A stretch of DNA of 35,236 nt from Microthrixaceae bacterium. GTDB lineage: Bacteria > Actinomycetota > Acidimicrobiia > Acidimicrobiales > Microtrichaceae. The stretch is from NCBI GenBank assembly GCA_023958095.1, contig JAMLGJ010000031.1, forward strand, positions 1-35,236, written 5' to 3'. Of the stretch, positions 1 through 11,091 are shown piece after piece. The position numbers were made by a program, and so were the translations under genes. The stretch's first letter is position 1. Every line of letters begins with the position of its first letter. The notes below the pieces were generated by a model, which searched no databases, was not told where the DNA came from, and saw nothing but the letters and a program-made list of their open reading frames with translations.

Positions 1-20
1 CCCCCCCCCCCCCCCCCCCC
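1..20. repeat. Run of 20 cytosines at the left edge
   Basis: The window opens with 20 consecutive C, followed by a pyrimidine stretch up to about base 31. It lies upstream of ilvC, outside any gene. Because it sits exactly at the edge it may be an assembly or sequencing artefact (homopolymer at a contig end) rather than a biological tract; the sequence alone cannot decide. Confidence 0.8.
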
Positions 21-83
21 TTCTTTCCCCCGGAGGGTGGTGCGAACTAGTCCCCAACCGACCAACAAAGGCAGACTCAAGAC

Positions 84-1112
84 ATGGCAAACGTGTACTA
101 CGAGAACGACGCGGACGCGTCCATCATCGCCGGGCGCAAGGTTGCGATCCTCGGCTACGGCTCACAGGGCCACGCCCATGCGTTGAACCTGAAGGAATCC
201 GGCGTCGACGTGCGCGTCGGGCTCCGGGAGGGCTCCTCCTCGGCGGCGAAGGCTTCCGAGGCCGGGTTGCGGGTCACCGACGTGGCGACCGCCGCACGCG
301 AGGCCGACCTCATCATGATGCTGTTGCCCGACACCGAGATCGGGCCGGTCTACGACCGCGACGTGGCTCCCAACCTCGAGGACGGCGACGCGCTGTTCTT
401 CGCCCACGGCTTCAACGTGCGCTTCGGCTACGTGAAGGCGCCCGAAGGCGTTGACGTTGCGATGGTCGCCCCGAAGGGCCCGGGTCACCTGGTGCGGCGG
501 ACCTACACCGAGGGTGGGGGAGTGCCCTGCCTCATTGCGGTGGCACAGGACGCCTCGGGCAACGCCAAGGCGCTGGCGCTGAGCTACGCCGACGCGATCG
601 GTGGAACCAGGGCCGGTGTGCTCGAGACGACCTTCGAGGAGGAGACCGAGACGGACCTCTTCGGAGAGCAGGTCGTGCTCTGTGGTGGGCTCTCCGCGCT
701 GGTGCAGGCCGGGTTCGAGACCCTCGTGGAGGCCGGCTACCAGCCCGAGTCGGCCTACTTCGAGTGCCTCCACGAGCTGAAGCTGATCGTGGACCTGATG
801 TACGAGCAGGGCATATCGGGCATGCGCTACTCGATCTCCACCACCGCCGAGTACGGCGACCTGACCCGTGGTCCGAGGATCATCACCGACGAGACCAAGG
901 CCGAGATGCGCAGGATCCTCGACGAGATCCGCTCGGGGGCCTTCGCCGAGGAGTTCATCGGTGAGGTCCGCTCGGGTGGCGAGCACTTCGAGGAGCTGCG
1001 TGCCGCTGGCCGCGAGCACCAGGTCGAACAGGTCGGTGCGGGCCTGCGCGAGATGATGCCCTGGATCTCTGCCGGCAAGACCAAGGTCGAGGACGCCTCC
1101 GGGGGCGACTGA
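84..1112 (+). CDS. ilvC: Ketol-acid reductoisomerase (NADP+)
   Basis: This enzyme converts 2-acetolactate or 2-aceto-2-hydroxybutyrate to the dihydroxy acids of valine/leucine and isoleucine synthesis, in the cytoplasm. The 342-residue length fits class I enzymes. The N-terminal Rossmann fold shows [11 protein letters not shown] at residues 24-34. [10 protein letters not shown] at 105-114 contains the catalytic His108, and VAPKGPGH at 128-135 contains Lys131. The C-terminal knotted domain has DLFGEQ at 191-196 (Mg ligands Asp191 and Glu195) and an ECLHELK helix from 227 with the second Glu pair. The ATG at 84 gives the standard family N-terminus; only a weak AAGG lies upstream. No ilvB or ilvN is seen at the left edge. 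A large palindrome follows the stop codon. Confidence 0.97.
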   Translation: MANVYYENDADASIIAGRKVAILGYGSQGHAHALNLKESGVDVRVGLREGSSSAAKASEAGLRVTDVATAAREADLIMMLLPDTEIGPVYDRDVAPNLEDGDALFFAHGFNVRFGYVKAPEGVDVAMVAPKGPGHLVRRTYTEGGGVPCLIAVAQDASGNAKALALSYADAIGGTRAGVLETTFEEETETDLFGEQVVLCGGLSALVQAGFETLVEAGYQPESAYFECLHELKLIVDLMYEQGISGMRYSISTTAEYGDLTRGPRIITDETKAEMRRILDEIRSGAFAEEFIGEVRSGGEHFEELRAAGREHQVEQVGAGLREMMPWISAGKTKVEDASGGD

Positions 1113-1140
1113 ACCCATACCGGGCCACTGCCCGAACCCA

Positions 1141-1191
1141 CGAACTGATCGTCGTGGTGCCCGACAGGTCGGCACCACGACGATCAGTTCG
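1141..1191. repeat. Dispersed palindrome, copy 1 (21-bp arms, 9-nt spacer)
   Basis: The left arm at 1141-1161 begins CGAACTGATCGTCGTGG and the right arm at 1171-1191 is its exact reverse complement. The spacer at 1162-1170 is CGACAGGTC. The element lies between ilvC and thrB, ending 20 nt before the likely thrB start. The same arms occur at 10996-11046 with a different spacer. It could be a REP/MITE-like element, a terminator hairpin after ilvC (no T-tract follows) or a protein-binding site. Confidence 0.93.
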
Positions 1192-1211
1192 CCGGGTTGT
1201 ACGGTGCTGCC

Positions 1212-2093
1212 GTGCTCGTCAGCGCTCCCGCCTCCTCGGCGAACCTCGGGCCGGGCTTCGACTGCCTGGCGCTCGCGGTGGACCTGCCCTTCGTGCTGGC
1301 GGTGTCGGCGACCGGGAGTGGAGACCCGCCGCTGCTGGACGGAGCGGCGATGCTCGGGGCGGAGACATCCCACCCCGCCACCGTCGCGTACCTCGAAGCA
1401 GGCGGTGACCCCCGGGCACAGCTGTGGTGGCGCAGTCCGATCCCGCCGGGCCGGGGACTCGGTTTCTCCGGTGCCGCCCGCGTCGCGGGCGCGTTCGCTG
1501 CCCGGGTCGCCGCGGGAGAGCCCGAGTCGGTGGCCCGACGGGAGGCCTTCGCGGTCGCTGCGGACCTGGAGGGCCACGGCGACAACGCAGCCGCATCCGC
1601 ACACGGCAACCTCGCGGTGGTGGCCGGCCGCGAGGTGGCATCCCTGGAACTCCCGGAAGGCGCCGCCGTGCTGGCGTGGTCGCCGGAGGGATCCACGTCC
1701 ACGAACGCATCGCGCTCCCGGCTTCCACAGGAGGTTCCGCTGCGGACCGCCACGGGTAGCGTCGCTCGCGCTGCGCTGTGGGTGGCGGCCGTGGCGTCGG
1801 GGCGCCCGGAGCTGCTCATGGAGGCCTCCCGTGACGAGCTGCACCAGCCGGGTCGGCTCGCCTCGCGGCCCGACTCCGCTGCCGTGCTCGAGGCCCTCCG
1901 AGGTGCCCCGGGTGTGTTCGCCGCCTGGCTGTCGGGTTCGGGGCCCTCGGTCGCAGCACTGGTGGATCCGTCGGTGGTCACCGCCCCCGACGCGGTCGCC
2001 CTCCCCCGGGAGCATCCCGGTCACGTGAGGCTGCTGGCCGTCGACCGCGCAGGCGTGCACGTGGAGAATCCCGACCGCCGACTCCAAATCTGA
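1212..2093 (+). CDS. thrB: Homoserine kinase (GHMP kinase family)
   Basis: This GHMP kinase phosphorylates homoserine with ATP on the way to threonine. The N-terminus carries PASSANLGPGFD (residues 6-17), the homoserine-kinase motif 1. The ATP-binding loop reads PPGRGLGFSGAARVAG near residues 79-94, GHGDNAAAS is the usual GHxDN motif, and WLSGSGPSVAAL is the C-terminal GHMP motif. At 293 residues it fits the family. GTG 1212 is preferred because motif 1 normally begins a few residues in; a TTG at 1197 would add five residues. The phosphate loop has GLGFSGA where GLGSSA is usual, a mild deviation. thrC and hom are not adjacent. metY follows after 84 bp, so both genes draw on homoserine-derived metabolism. 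Confidence 0.9.
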   Translation: MLVSAPASSANLGPGFDCLALAVDLPFVLAVSATGSGDPPLLDGAAMLGAETSHPATVAYLEAGGDPRAQLWWRSPIPPGRGLGFSGAARVAGAFAARVAAGEPESVARREAFAVAADLEGHGDNAAASAHGNLAVVAGREVASLELPEGAAVLAWSPEGSTSTNASRSRLPQEVPLRTATGSVARAALWVAAVASGRPELLMEASRDELHQPGRLASRPDSAAVLEALRGAPGVFAAWLSGSGPSVAALVDPSVVTAPDAVALPREHPGHVRLLAVDRAGVHVENPDRRLQI

Positions 2094-2177
2094 CCAAGTC
2101 GGTCGGGTATGGTGGCGGACGCCGAATGTGCCGGCGAGACGCGCCGGAACCGACACGACAAGAGGGGAACACCTCCC

Positions 2178-3485
2178 ATGAGCGAAAACTGGGGTTTCGA
2201 GACCCGTCAGATCCATGCCGGCCAGGAGCCCGACCCGACCACCGGTTCCTGCGCGGTTCCGATCTACCAGACCACCGCGTATGAGTTCCGCGACACCGAG
2301 CACGCGGCGAACCTGTTCGCCCTGTCGGAGATGGGCAACATCTACACGCGCATCATGAACCCCACCCAGGGTGTGGTGGAAGCCCGGATAGCGGCACTGG
2401 AGGGTGCCACCGAGACGGCGGTGGGCATCCCCGGTGCGCTCCTGGTCGCCTCCGGGCAGGCAGCGGAGACGCTGGCGATCCTCAACCTCGCCGAGGCGGG
2501 CAGCCACATCGTGAGCTCGGCGGCCCTCTACGGGGGAACCTACAACCTGTTCCACCACACGCTGCCCAAGTTCGGAATCGAGGTGTCCTTCGTCGAGGAC
2601 GCCGATGACATGGACGCCTGGGCGGCAGCGGTCAGGCCGAACACCAAGGCCTTCTACGGCGAGTCGATCGGCAACCCCAAGAACGACATCCTCGACATCG
2701 CGGCCGTCGCCGAGGTCGCCCACGCGAACGGCGTGCCCCTGATCGTCGACAACACCGTTGCCACGCCGTACCTGTGCAACCCCCTGCGCCACGGAGCCGA
2801 CATCGTGGTGCACTCGGCTACCAAGTTCATGGGTGGCCACGGCACCTCCATCGCGGGTGCGATCGTGGATGGTGGGAGCTTCGACTTCTCCGCGAACGAC
2901 AAGTTCCCGATGTTCACCGAGCCCGACGAGAGCTACCACGGGCTCACCTACTGGCCCGCCCTGGGCCCCGGCAGCTACATCATCAAGGCCCGCGTCCAGC
3001 TGCTGCGGGACATGGGACCGGCGATCAGCCCGTTCAACGCCTTCCTGCTCACCCAGGGCCTCGAGACCCTCTCGCTGCGCATGGAGCGCCACGTGGCCAA
3101 CGCAACCGCGGTGGCGCGCTTCCTCGAGGACCACGACCAGGTGGAGCGGGTCCAGTACGCGGGTCTCGAGTCGAGCCCCTGGAACGCCCGGGTGGCGACC
3201 TACTGCCCCCGTGGAACGAGCTCGGTGCCGGCATTCGTGATCAAGGGAGGACTCGAGGCGGGCAAGCGCTTCGTGGAGGCACTGGAACTGCACACCCATG
3301 TGGCCAACCTCGGGGACGCGAGGAGCCTCGTGGTGCATCCCGCATCGACGACCCACAGCCAGCTGACCGAGAGCGAGCAGCTCTCCACCGGTGTGGATCC
3401 CGGCCTGGTGCGCCTCTCGGTGGGCCTCGAGAGCGTCGAGGACATCATCGGCGACCTGGAGAGGGGATTCGCCGCGGCGAAGTGA
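2178..3485 (+). CDS. metY: O-acetylhomoserine sulfhydrylase / aminocarboxypropyltransferase
   Basis: This is a cytoplasmic PLP enzyme of the Cys/Met metabolism family. It is predicted to form homocysteine (or methionine) from O-acetylhomoserine and sulfide or a thiol. It opens with FETRQIHAGQEPDPTTG and YQTTAYEFRD, typical of the MetY branch. VHSATKFMGGHG contains the PLP lysine, Lys216. The length of 435 residues is right for MetY and longer than MetB/MetC. ATG 2178 has AGAGGGGA about 10 nt upstream; an in-frame GTG at 2109 would add 23 residues unlike the family and is rejected. A strong hairpin follows the stop codon. No SAM riboswitch was recognised upstream. Confidence 0.94.
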   Translation: MSENWGFETRQIHAGQEPDPTTGSCAVPIYQTTAYEFRDTEHAANLFALSEMGNIYTRIMNPTQGVVEARIAALEGATETAVGIPGALLVASGQAAETLAILNLAEAGSHIVSSAALYGGTYNLFHHTLPKFGIEVSFVEDADDMDAWAAAVRPNTKAFYGESIGNPKNDILDIAAVAEVAHANGVPLIVDNTVATPYLCNPLRHGADIVVHSATKFMGGHGTSIAGAIVDGGSFDFSANDKFPMFTEPDESYHGLTYWPALGPGSYIIKARVQLLRDMGPAISPFNAFLLTQGLETLSLRMERHVANATAVARFLEDHDQVERVQYAGLESSPWNARVATYCPRGTSSVPAFVIKGGLEAGKRFVEALELHTHVANLGDARSLVVHPASTTHSQLTESEQLSTGVDPGLVRLSVGLESVEDIIGDLERGFAAAK

Positions 3486-3501
3486 CCGGCGGGCGACCGT
3501 C

Positions 3502-3536
3502 GCTGCTCCGGGCCGCGCAACGCGGTCCGGGGCAGC
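3502..3536. terminator. Hairpin between metY and the convergent gene
   Basis: GCTGCTCCGGGCCGC (3502-3516) pairs with GCGGTCCGGGGCAGC (3522-3536), giving a 15-bp stem with two G-U pairs on the plus-strand RNA and loop GCAAC. It begins 17 nt after the metY stop, in a convergent gap. There is no T-tract, so it would be a non-canonical, GC-only terminator of the kind common in high-GC actinobacteria. Confidence 0.6.
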
Positions 3537-3595
3537 AGGTCACCCGGGCGACGGGTGCGGGGCCGCTCCACCCCCGCTGACCACGAACAGCGCGT

Positions 3596-3820
3596 TCAGG
3601 TGTCGATCCGGACCGAGGGCACCCGGTGAGCGACGGTCAGCGTCGCGGGCATGCCGATCAGGTCCACCGGTTCGCCCAGCCAGTGCGGCGCCGTGAGGGC
3701 GAGGGTGCCGCCGCGTTGGGCACCGCTCACGATCGTCAGCTCCAGGGCGGTCGTGCGGTCCGCTCCCGAGGGCAGGTCGGTGGCGTTGATCACGAACGCG
3801 TCGTAGGTGCCGTCGGGCAA
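3596..3820 (-). CDS. Small conserved hypothetical protein downstream of the acyl-CoA ligase
   Basis: The 74-residue frame starts with LPDGTYDAFVINATD, continues with a beta-rich stretch (ALELTIVSGAQRGGTLALT) and ends LTVAHRVPSVRIDT. The regular hydrophobic/polar alternation and the DGTYDAFVI opening look like a genuine small beta-barrel (OB-like) protein and resemble short actinobacterial hypotheticals. It is not a shadow of another gene. The start is uncertain: TTG 3820 is the only accepted start codon close by, and the open frame continues upstream to overlap the end of the ligase gene, so translation may be coupled to it. Its function is unknown. Confidence 0.6.
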   Translation of the reverse strand: MPDGTYDAFVINATDLPSGADRTTALELTIVSGAQRGGTLALTAPHWLGEPVDLIGMPATLTVAHRVPSVRIDT

Positions 3821-3879
3821 CGGCGGTGCGGCATCCAGTTCCTCGGGGTCGGATTCGCTCGGCAGGACGGCTCCCAGGA

Positions 3880-5619
3880 CTACATGGTCTCGGCAAAGCT
3901 GACGTGGCCCTCGCCACGCAGCACGTTCTTGAGCAGTTTGCCCGATGCGTTGCGGGGCAGCTTTCCCTCGTGGCGTTCGACGTAGGTCGGAACCTTGAAC
4001 GCCGCGAGCGCCTCACCCACCCACCGGCGCACCTCGTCGTCGTCCAGGGCCGCTCCGGGTGCGAGCTCGATGACCGCCTTGACCTCCTCGCCGAGCTCCG
4101 GGTGGGGGACCCCGACCACTGCTGCGTCCGCGATGCCGGGGTGTTCCACGAGCCGGTTCTCGATCTCCACGCAGTACACGTTCTCCCCGCCGCGGATCAG
4201 CATGTCCTTGGCCCGGTCGGTGATGTAGAGGAACCCGTCGTCGTCCAGGTGGCCGACGTCGCCGGTGTGGAGCCAACCGTCGCGGATCGTCTCCGCGGTG
4301 GCTTCCGGGTTGTCCCAGTAACCCGCCATCACTATCGGACCACGGATGAGGACCTCACCGGTCTCGCCCGGCGCCAGGTGCCGGCCGACGGGATCGGCCA
4401 CGGCGATGTCGACCACGGGCATCGGGGTGCCCACGGAGTCCGCCTTCTCGGGTGAGGACCCGGATGCGAGGATCGTCGCGACCGAGGACGATTCGGTGAG
4501 CCCATAGGCGTTGGTGGTGGCCTTGACGTTCGGGAAGGTCTCGCGGATGCGCCGCTGCAGCTCGTCGGCCGAGGGCGAGCCGCCGAACGCGACCGACACG
4601 ATGCTCGACAGGTCGTGGTCGTGTCGTGCGGGGTGTTCGGTCGCCCGCCAGATCATCGTCGGTACCGTCGCCCAGATCTTCACGCCTTCGCGTTCGATGA
4701 GGCCGAAGACCTTCTCGGGGTCGAAACGGCCCTCGGGGATGACGAGCTTCATCCCGCCCATGAAGCCGACCACCAGCGTGGAGTGGCATCCCGACACGTG
4801 GAACAGCGGTGAGGTCAGCAGCGACACCGGTTGGGAACCGTCACCGGCGCGGCTGGCCTCGGGATTGGTCAGCGCCGACAGCGAGAGGCTGAAGATCGTG
4901 TTCTGCAGGTTGGCGACCATGTTGCCATGGGTGCTCACCGCGCCCTTGGGCCGTCCGGTCGTACCGGAGGTGTAGAAGATGACCGCGGGGTCGCTCTCGG
5001 AGATCTCGGTGTCCGGGAAGCCGGGGTTGCCGGCGGAGCCCTCGCGCACGGCCTGCTCGTAGCCTGCGACGGTGACACCGGGGGCCTCACCGTCGGCAGC
5101 GCCCTGCAGGTCCGTCGGGTCGATCAACAGCACGTGCTCGAGCAGGGGCACCTCGTGGAGGTGCCCCTCGAGGCGTGCATAGCGGGCCCGGTCCGCCACC
5201 AGTACGCGGGAACCCGAGTGGTTGAGCCCGTAGGTGATCTCGTCGGTGTTCCACCACCCGTTCAACCCGACGAGGATGGCCCCCATGTTCACCGCCGCCC
5301 AGAAGGTCGCGCACCACTGGGGGTTGTTGGCACTCAGCACCGCCACCCGGTCGCCCTTGGCGATGCCGTGGGCGGCCAGCCACGCCGTGACGGCGTTGAC
5401 CTCCGCGAGGAAGTCGCCGTAGGTGATCCGCCGGTCACCGTGCACCACGAACTCCTTGTCGCCGTGGGCGCTTCCGAACACCTCGCTCACGAAGCGCAGG
5501 TTCGGCAGGCGCTCCTTGTAGACCTTCATCGGCATACCGTCCACCTCGTCGGTGGTGGTGACCTCGAACTGCCCTCCCGGGCCGGTCAGTGAAGCGGTCG
5601 CCTCGGCAATGGTCATCAT
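3880..5619 (-). CDS. Fatty acyl-CoA ligase / AMP-dependent synthetase (FadD-like)
   Basis: This member of the adenylate-forming superfamily is expected to activate a carboxylic (probably fatty) acid to its CoA thioester through an acyl-AMP. VIFYTSGTTGRPKG is the AMP/P-loop motif (A3), NAYGLTESS is A5, and GDVGHLDDDGFLYITDRAKD with GGENVYCVEIE covers A7-A8. LPRNASGKLLK carries the C-terminal catalytic lysine (A10). All core motifs are intact in 579 residues. ATG 5619 is preceded by GGGGGAAC at about 7 nt; a second ATG at 5616 is possible. The gene is divergent from a secreted-protein gene 70 bp away and followed by a small conserved gene. Substrate chain length cannot be read from the sequence. 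Confidence 0.9.
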   Translation of the reverse strand: MMTIAEATASLTGPGGQFEVTTTDEVDGMPMKVYKERLPNLRFVSEVFGSAHGDKEFVVHGDRRITYGDFLAEVNAVTAWLAAHGIAKGDRVAVLSANNPQWCATFWAAVNMGAILVGLNGWWNTDEITYGLNHSGSRVLVADRARYARLEGHLHEVPLLEHVLLIDPTDLQGAADGEAPGVTVAGYEQAVREGSAGNPGFPDTEISESDPAVIFYTSGTTGRPKGAVSTHGNMVANLQNTIFSLSLSALTNPEASRAGDGSQPVSLLTSPLFHVSGCHSTLVVGFMGGMKLVIPEGRFDPEKVFGLIEREGVKIWATVPTMIWRATEHPARHDHDLSSIVSVAFGGSPSADELQRRIRETFPNVKATTNAYGLTESSSVATILASGSSPEKADSVGTPMPVVDIAVADPVGRHLAPGETGEVLIRGPIVMAGYWDNPEATAETIRDGWLHTGDVGHLDDDGFLYITDRAKDMLIRGGENVYCVEIENRLVEHPGIADAAVVGVPHPELGEEVKAVIELAPGAALDDDEVRRWVGEALAAFKVPTYVERHEGKLPRNASGKLLKNVLRGEGHVSFAETM

Positions 5620-5689
5620 CTCTGTTCCCCCGGTCGGCCATGTGGTTCGCGCCGGCAGTCCCCCTGCAGCGACATGGCACAGTCTGTGT

Positions 5690-6304
5690 GTGACAGAGAA
5701 GGTACCGAGAGCCACGGGTCCGTGCTGCGCACCCGCATCCGGTGGCCGGATGGGCGTCGTGGCCGTGGCAGCTGTCCTGCTCGCTCTGTTCGCCCCGGCC
5801 TGCGGGCAGGGCGACAAGGAGACCGGTTCCCGGTTGCCCCCGAGCGCGACGGTGGAGGAGGACGTGGAGGGCGCCGGTGAGGGCGGCGGGACCCGCGGGG
5901 ACGACCCGGACGTGCTGGGCGACGGCACCCACGAGGTGCAGGTGGTCTCGGTCGATCCCCGATCGGACACGGTCACCCTCGACGGGGTGCAGGTGCTCGA
6001 GGGCACCGAGGCGGTGCTGGCCTACCTGGCCGACACCGATGGCCAGCAGCTGGAGGGCGCCCAGGTGTACCTGCGCAACCGGGTGGAGGCCCCCCGTGAG
6101 CTGCCCGTCGACCCCGGGGGTGAGTTCGCGGTCGTGTTCGGCGCGTCCTGCTGCGATCCCGAGGACCTCGGCTGGCACGGCTTCTCGGAGCTGGCGGGCG
6201 ACGGCTTCCCGGGGCTGCGGAGCGCGAATCCACCCTTCGAGGCGACCATCGACGGTGGGGTGGTCACGTCGCTCGTGCAGCTGCACCTGCCCCAGGGCGG
6301 CTAG
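5690..6304 (+). CDS. Putative secreted lipoprotein of unknown function
   Basis: The 204-residue protein has a basic N-terminus, a hydrophobic segment MGVVAVAAVLLALF (residues 21-34) and then APACGQG, an approximate lipobox with Cys38, pointing to membrane-anchored export. The mature part begins with an acidic, Gly-rich linker. A compact domain follows with THEVQVVSVDP and SDTVTLDGVQVLEG, and ends IDGGVVTSLVQLHLP. This layout recalls a family of secreted actinobacterial hypotheticals with a VxxVDxxxxTxTxD strand pair and a C-terminal DGxVTxxxxxYLP; that link is from memory and tentative. GTG 5690 is chosen to include positive charges before the hydrophobic core; ATG 5750 is the alternative. 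Confidence 0.7.
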   Translation: MTEKVPRATGPCCAPASGGRMGVVAVAAVLLALFAPACGQGDKETGSRLPPSATVEEDVEGAGEGGGTRGDDPDVLGDGTHEVQVVSVDPRSDTVTLDGVQVLEGTEAVLAYLADTDGQQLEGAQVYLRNRVEAPRELPVDPGGEFAVVFGASCCDPEDLGWHGFSELAGDGFPGLRSANPPFEATIDGGVVTSLVQLHLPQGG

Positions 6305-6328
6305 CGCCACCCGATCGGGATGGGAACC

Positions 6329-8822
<2,494 letters not shown>

Positions 8823-8826
<4 letters not shown>

Positions 8827-10961
8827 GCTCCGGGCCCACCGGCTCCGGGGGGTCGTCCGCCGGCCCCACGGAGGGGCCACCCAGTCGTGTGCCCTTCGGG
8901 GCATGGCCCTCACCCCTGAGCGCCGAACTCGCCGCGCAAGGCGGTGTGCGCCTCGGCGGGCTGGCGATGAGCCGGGACGCCGACGGGCTGCCCCTCGTGT
9001 GGTGGTCGGCGCTGTCGGGGGGAGCCAACCAGGTCTTCGTGGCTCGCGGCGACGGTGAACCCGTTCGGGTGGAGGCCGTCACCTCCGCACGCAGCAGGCT
9101 CAACGAGTACGGCGGCGGAGCCTTCTGGGTGAGCGGCGAAAGGCTCTTCTGGGTCGACGACGACGACCAACGCATCCGGGTGCTCGACGGCGCGGCCCGT
9201 GCCGGCGGTGCGGGCGAGGTCGTGGTGCTGACCCCCGAGGCACCCGTGCGGCGTGGGTTTCGCTACGCCGCGGGAGCCGTGGCACCCGCTGGCGACTGGA
9301 TGGTCGTCGAGCGGGAGGTGCACTGCGCCGAGGACGGAACCCCTCTGGCCGAGCCGGCTCACGACCTGGCTGTCGTGGCGACCGACGGGTCGATGTGGGT
9401 GCGGTCGGTCGTGTCGGGTGCGGATTTCGTGGCCTCCCCGGTGCTCTCGCCCGGGGGGACCGAGCTCGCCTGGTTGCAGTGGGACCACCCGTCGATGCCC
9501 TGGGACTCGGCATCGTTGTGGGCGGCGGGAATCTCGGTCGACACCCACGGTGAGGTGGAGCTGTCCACGCCGCGAAGGGTGGCGGGTGGGGCCACGGGTG
9601 GGGCCGAGGTGTCCGCCTGCCTGCCCTCCTGGGACGAAGCGGGCCGGCTCTGGTGGTGCGACGACCGCGACGGGCGCTGGGTGCTGCGCCGCTTCGAGGA
9701 GGCAGGCCTGCCCGCAGAAGGTGCGGGTGACAGGGTGCCCGCCTTCTGGGACGGCGGGGGAGAGGTGGGCACACCGAGGTGGGTCTCCGGGCAGAGCCGC
9801 TACGGCTCGTCCACGGGGCCGCAAGCGGCTCCGGGGGACGACCCGACCGTGGAGCGGGTGGTGCTCGTGGAGTCTCGCGAGGGCTTCGACCACCTGGTGG
9901 TCCTGGCCGTCGGGCCCGACGGCCCCACCGTGGCGGACAGCGGTTCGCTGGCCCTCGAGCCCGGTTGGATCGATGCCGTGGTGGTGGGCCGCGAGGATGT
10001 CGCGGGGATCGCCGGCGCACCGGACACCCCGACCTCGGTGGTCATCGCGAGCCTCTCGGAGCACCCCGATGCCAGCGGGCTGCGCCGTCCCGCCGTGGAC
10101 CCGTGGCCATTGGGCAGGGAGTCGATCTCGATGCCCGAACCGGTGACGTTCCCGACCGGCCCGCCCGGGGAGCCGCGGACGCATGCCGATGATGGACAGA
10201 GTGTTGCCCACGGTCTGTTCTACCCGCCCCGGTTGGACGGCTGCGCCGGATCCGAGGGCGAACTCCCGCCGCTGGTGGTGCGCATCCACGGTGGACCGAC
10301 CGCCGCGGCGCGTGCCGAGCTGTCGTCCTCGGTGCAGTACTGGACGACACGGGGCTTCGCCGTGGTGGAGGTGAACTACCGGGGTTCCACCGGGTATGGC
10401 CGCGACTACAGGAACCAGCTGCGCGGGGGTTGGGGCGAGGTCGAGGTCGAGGACTGCATTGCGGCGGCCGAACACCTCGCTGCCGCCGGGCGCGTGGACC
10501 CGCGCAGGTGTGTCATCAGGGGTGGATCCGCCGGAGGCTTCACCGCGCTCGAGGCACTGTGCGCCCCCGTTACCCCCAGCGGATTCCGCTTCGCCGCCGC
10601 GACCACCCTGTACGGGGTGACCGACCTGATGGCCCTCGCCGCGGACACCCACAAGTTCGAGTCCCGGTACCTCGACGGCCTCGTCGGGCCGCTGCCGGAG
10701 GCCGAGGCGACCTACCGGGAGCGTTCACCGCGCTGGCACCCGGAACGCATCGCCGCACCGGTGCTGATCCTGCAGGGGCTCGACGACCCGATCGTGCCTC
10801 CAGCACAGGCCGAGGAGCTCGTGGCGGCCCTGGCGAGCGCCGGCGTCGATCACGAGTACCGCACCTACGCGGGGGAGGGGCACGGCTTCCGGAACCCCGC
10901 CACCATCGTGGACGCCCTCGGGGCCGAGCTGGCCTTCTACCGCCGCGTGCTGGGCATCTGA
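8823..10961 (+). CDS. S9 family prolyl oligopeptidase-type serine peptidase
   Basis: The 712-residue protein has an N-terminal beta-propeller-like half (about residues 30-430, many W/D-rich repeats) and a C-terminal alpha/beta-hydrolase. The catalytic triad is visible: the nucleophile in [15 protein letters not shown] (Ser569), the acid in [11 protein letters not shown] (Asp654/655) and His687 in GEGHGFRNP. The oxyanion region is VRIHGGPT, followed by [14 protein letters not shown]. No signal peptide is visible, so it is probably a cytosolic dipeptidyl/acylaminoacyl peptidase. Its start overlaps the aminotransferase stop by 4 nt, implying translational coupling, although no metabolic link is obvious. 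A copy of the 21-bp-arm palindrome follows the gene. Confidence 0.92.
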
Positions 10962-10995
10962 GCCCTCCGGGGCCCTTCCGTGTCCGAACCCCCTC

Positions 10996-11046
10996 CGAAC
11001 TGATCGTCGTGGTGCCGATCTGTCTGGCACCACGACGATCAGTTCG
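10996..11046. repeat. Dispersed palindrome, copy 2 (21-bp arms, 9-nt spacer)
   Basis: The arms at 10996-11016 and 11026-11046 are identical, base for base, to those at 1141-1191, but the 9-nt spacer is GATCTGTCT. It lies between the S9 peptidase stop and serA, ending 45 nt before the serA ATG. Identical arms with different spacers of equal length suggest recent spread or selection on the stem. Confidence 0.93.
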
Positions 11047-11091
11047 CTGTGGGGTTGTGCGGTGCGGGCCGTCGCGGGGCACGATGGGGAC

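Noticed and set aside
2094..2177. A SAM riboswitch upstream of metY
   Set aside because: The 84-bp gap is short and I could not find any conserved SAM-riboswitch core; only a possible TATGGT -10 box at 2108 is visible.
162..3356. A minus-strand open frame of over 1,000 codons across ilvC, thrB and metY
   Set aside because: It is a shadow produced by high-GC codon bias: the plus strand carries three complete, motif-bearing enzymes, and the antisense translation is His/Arg/Gly-rich with no recognisable domain.
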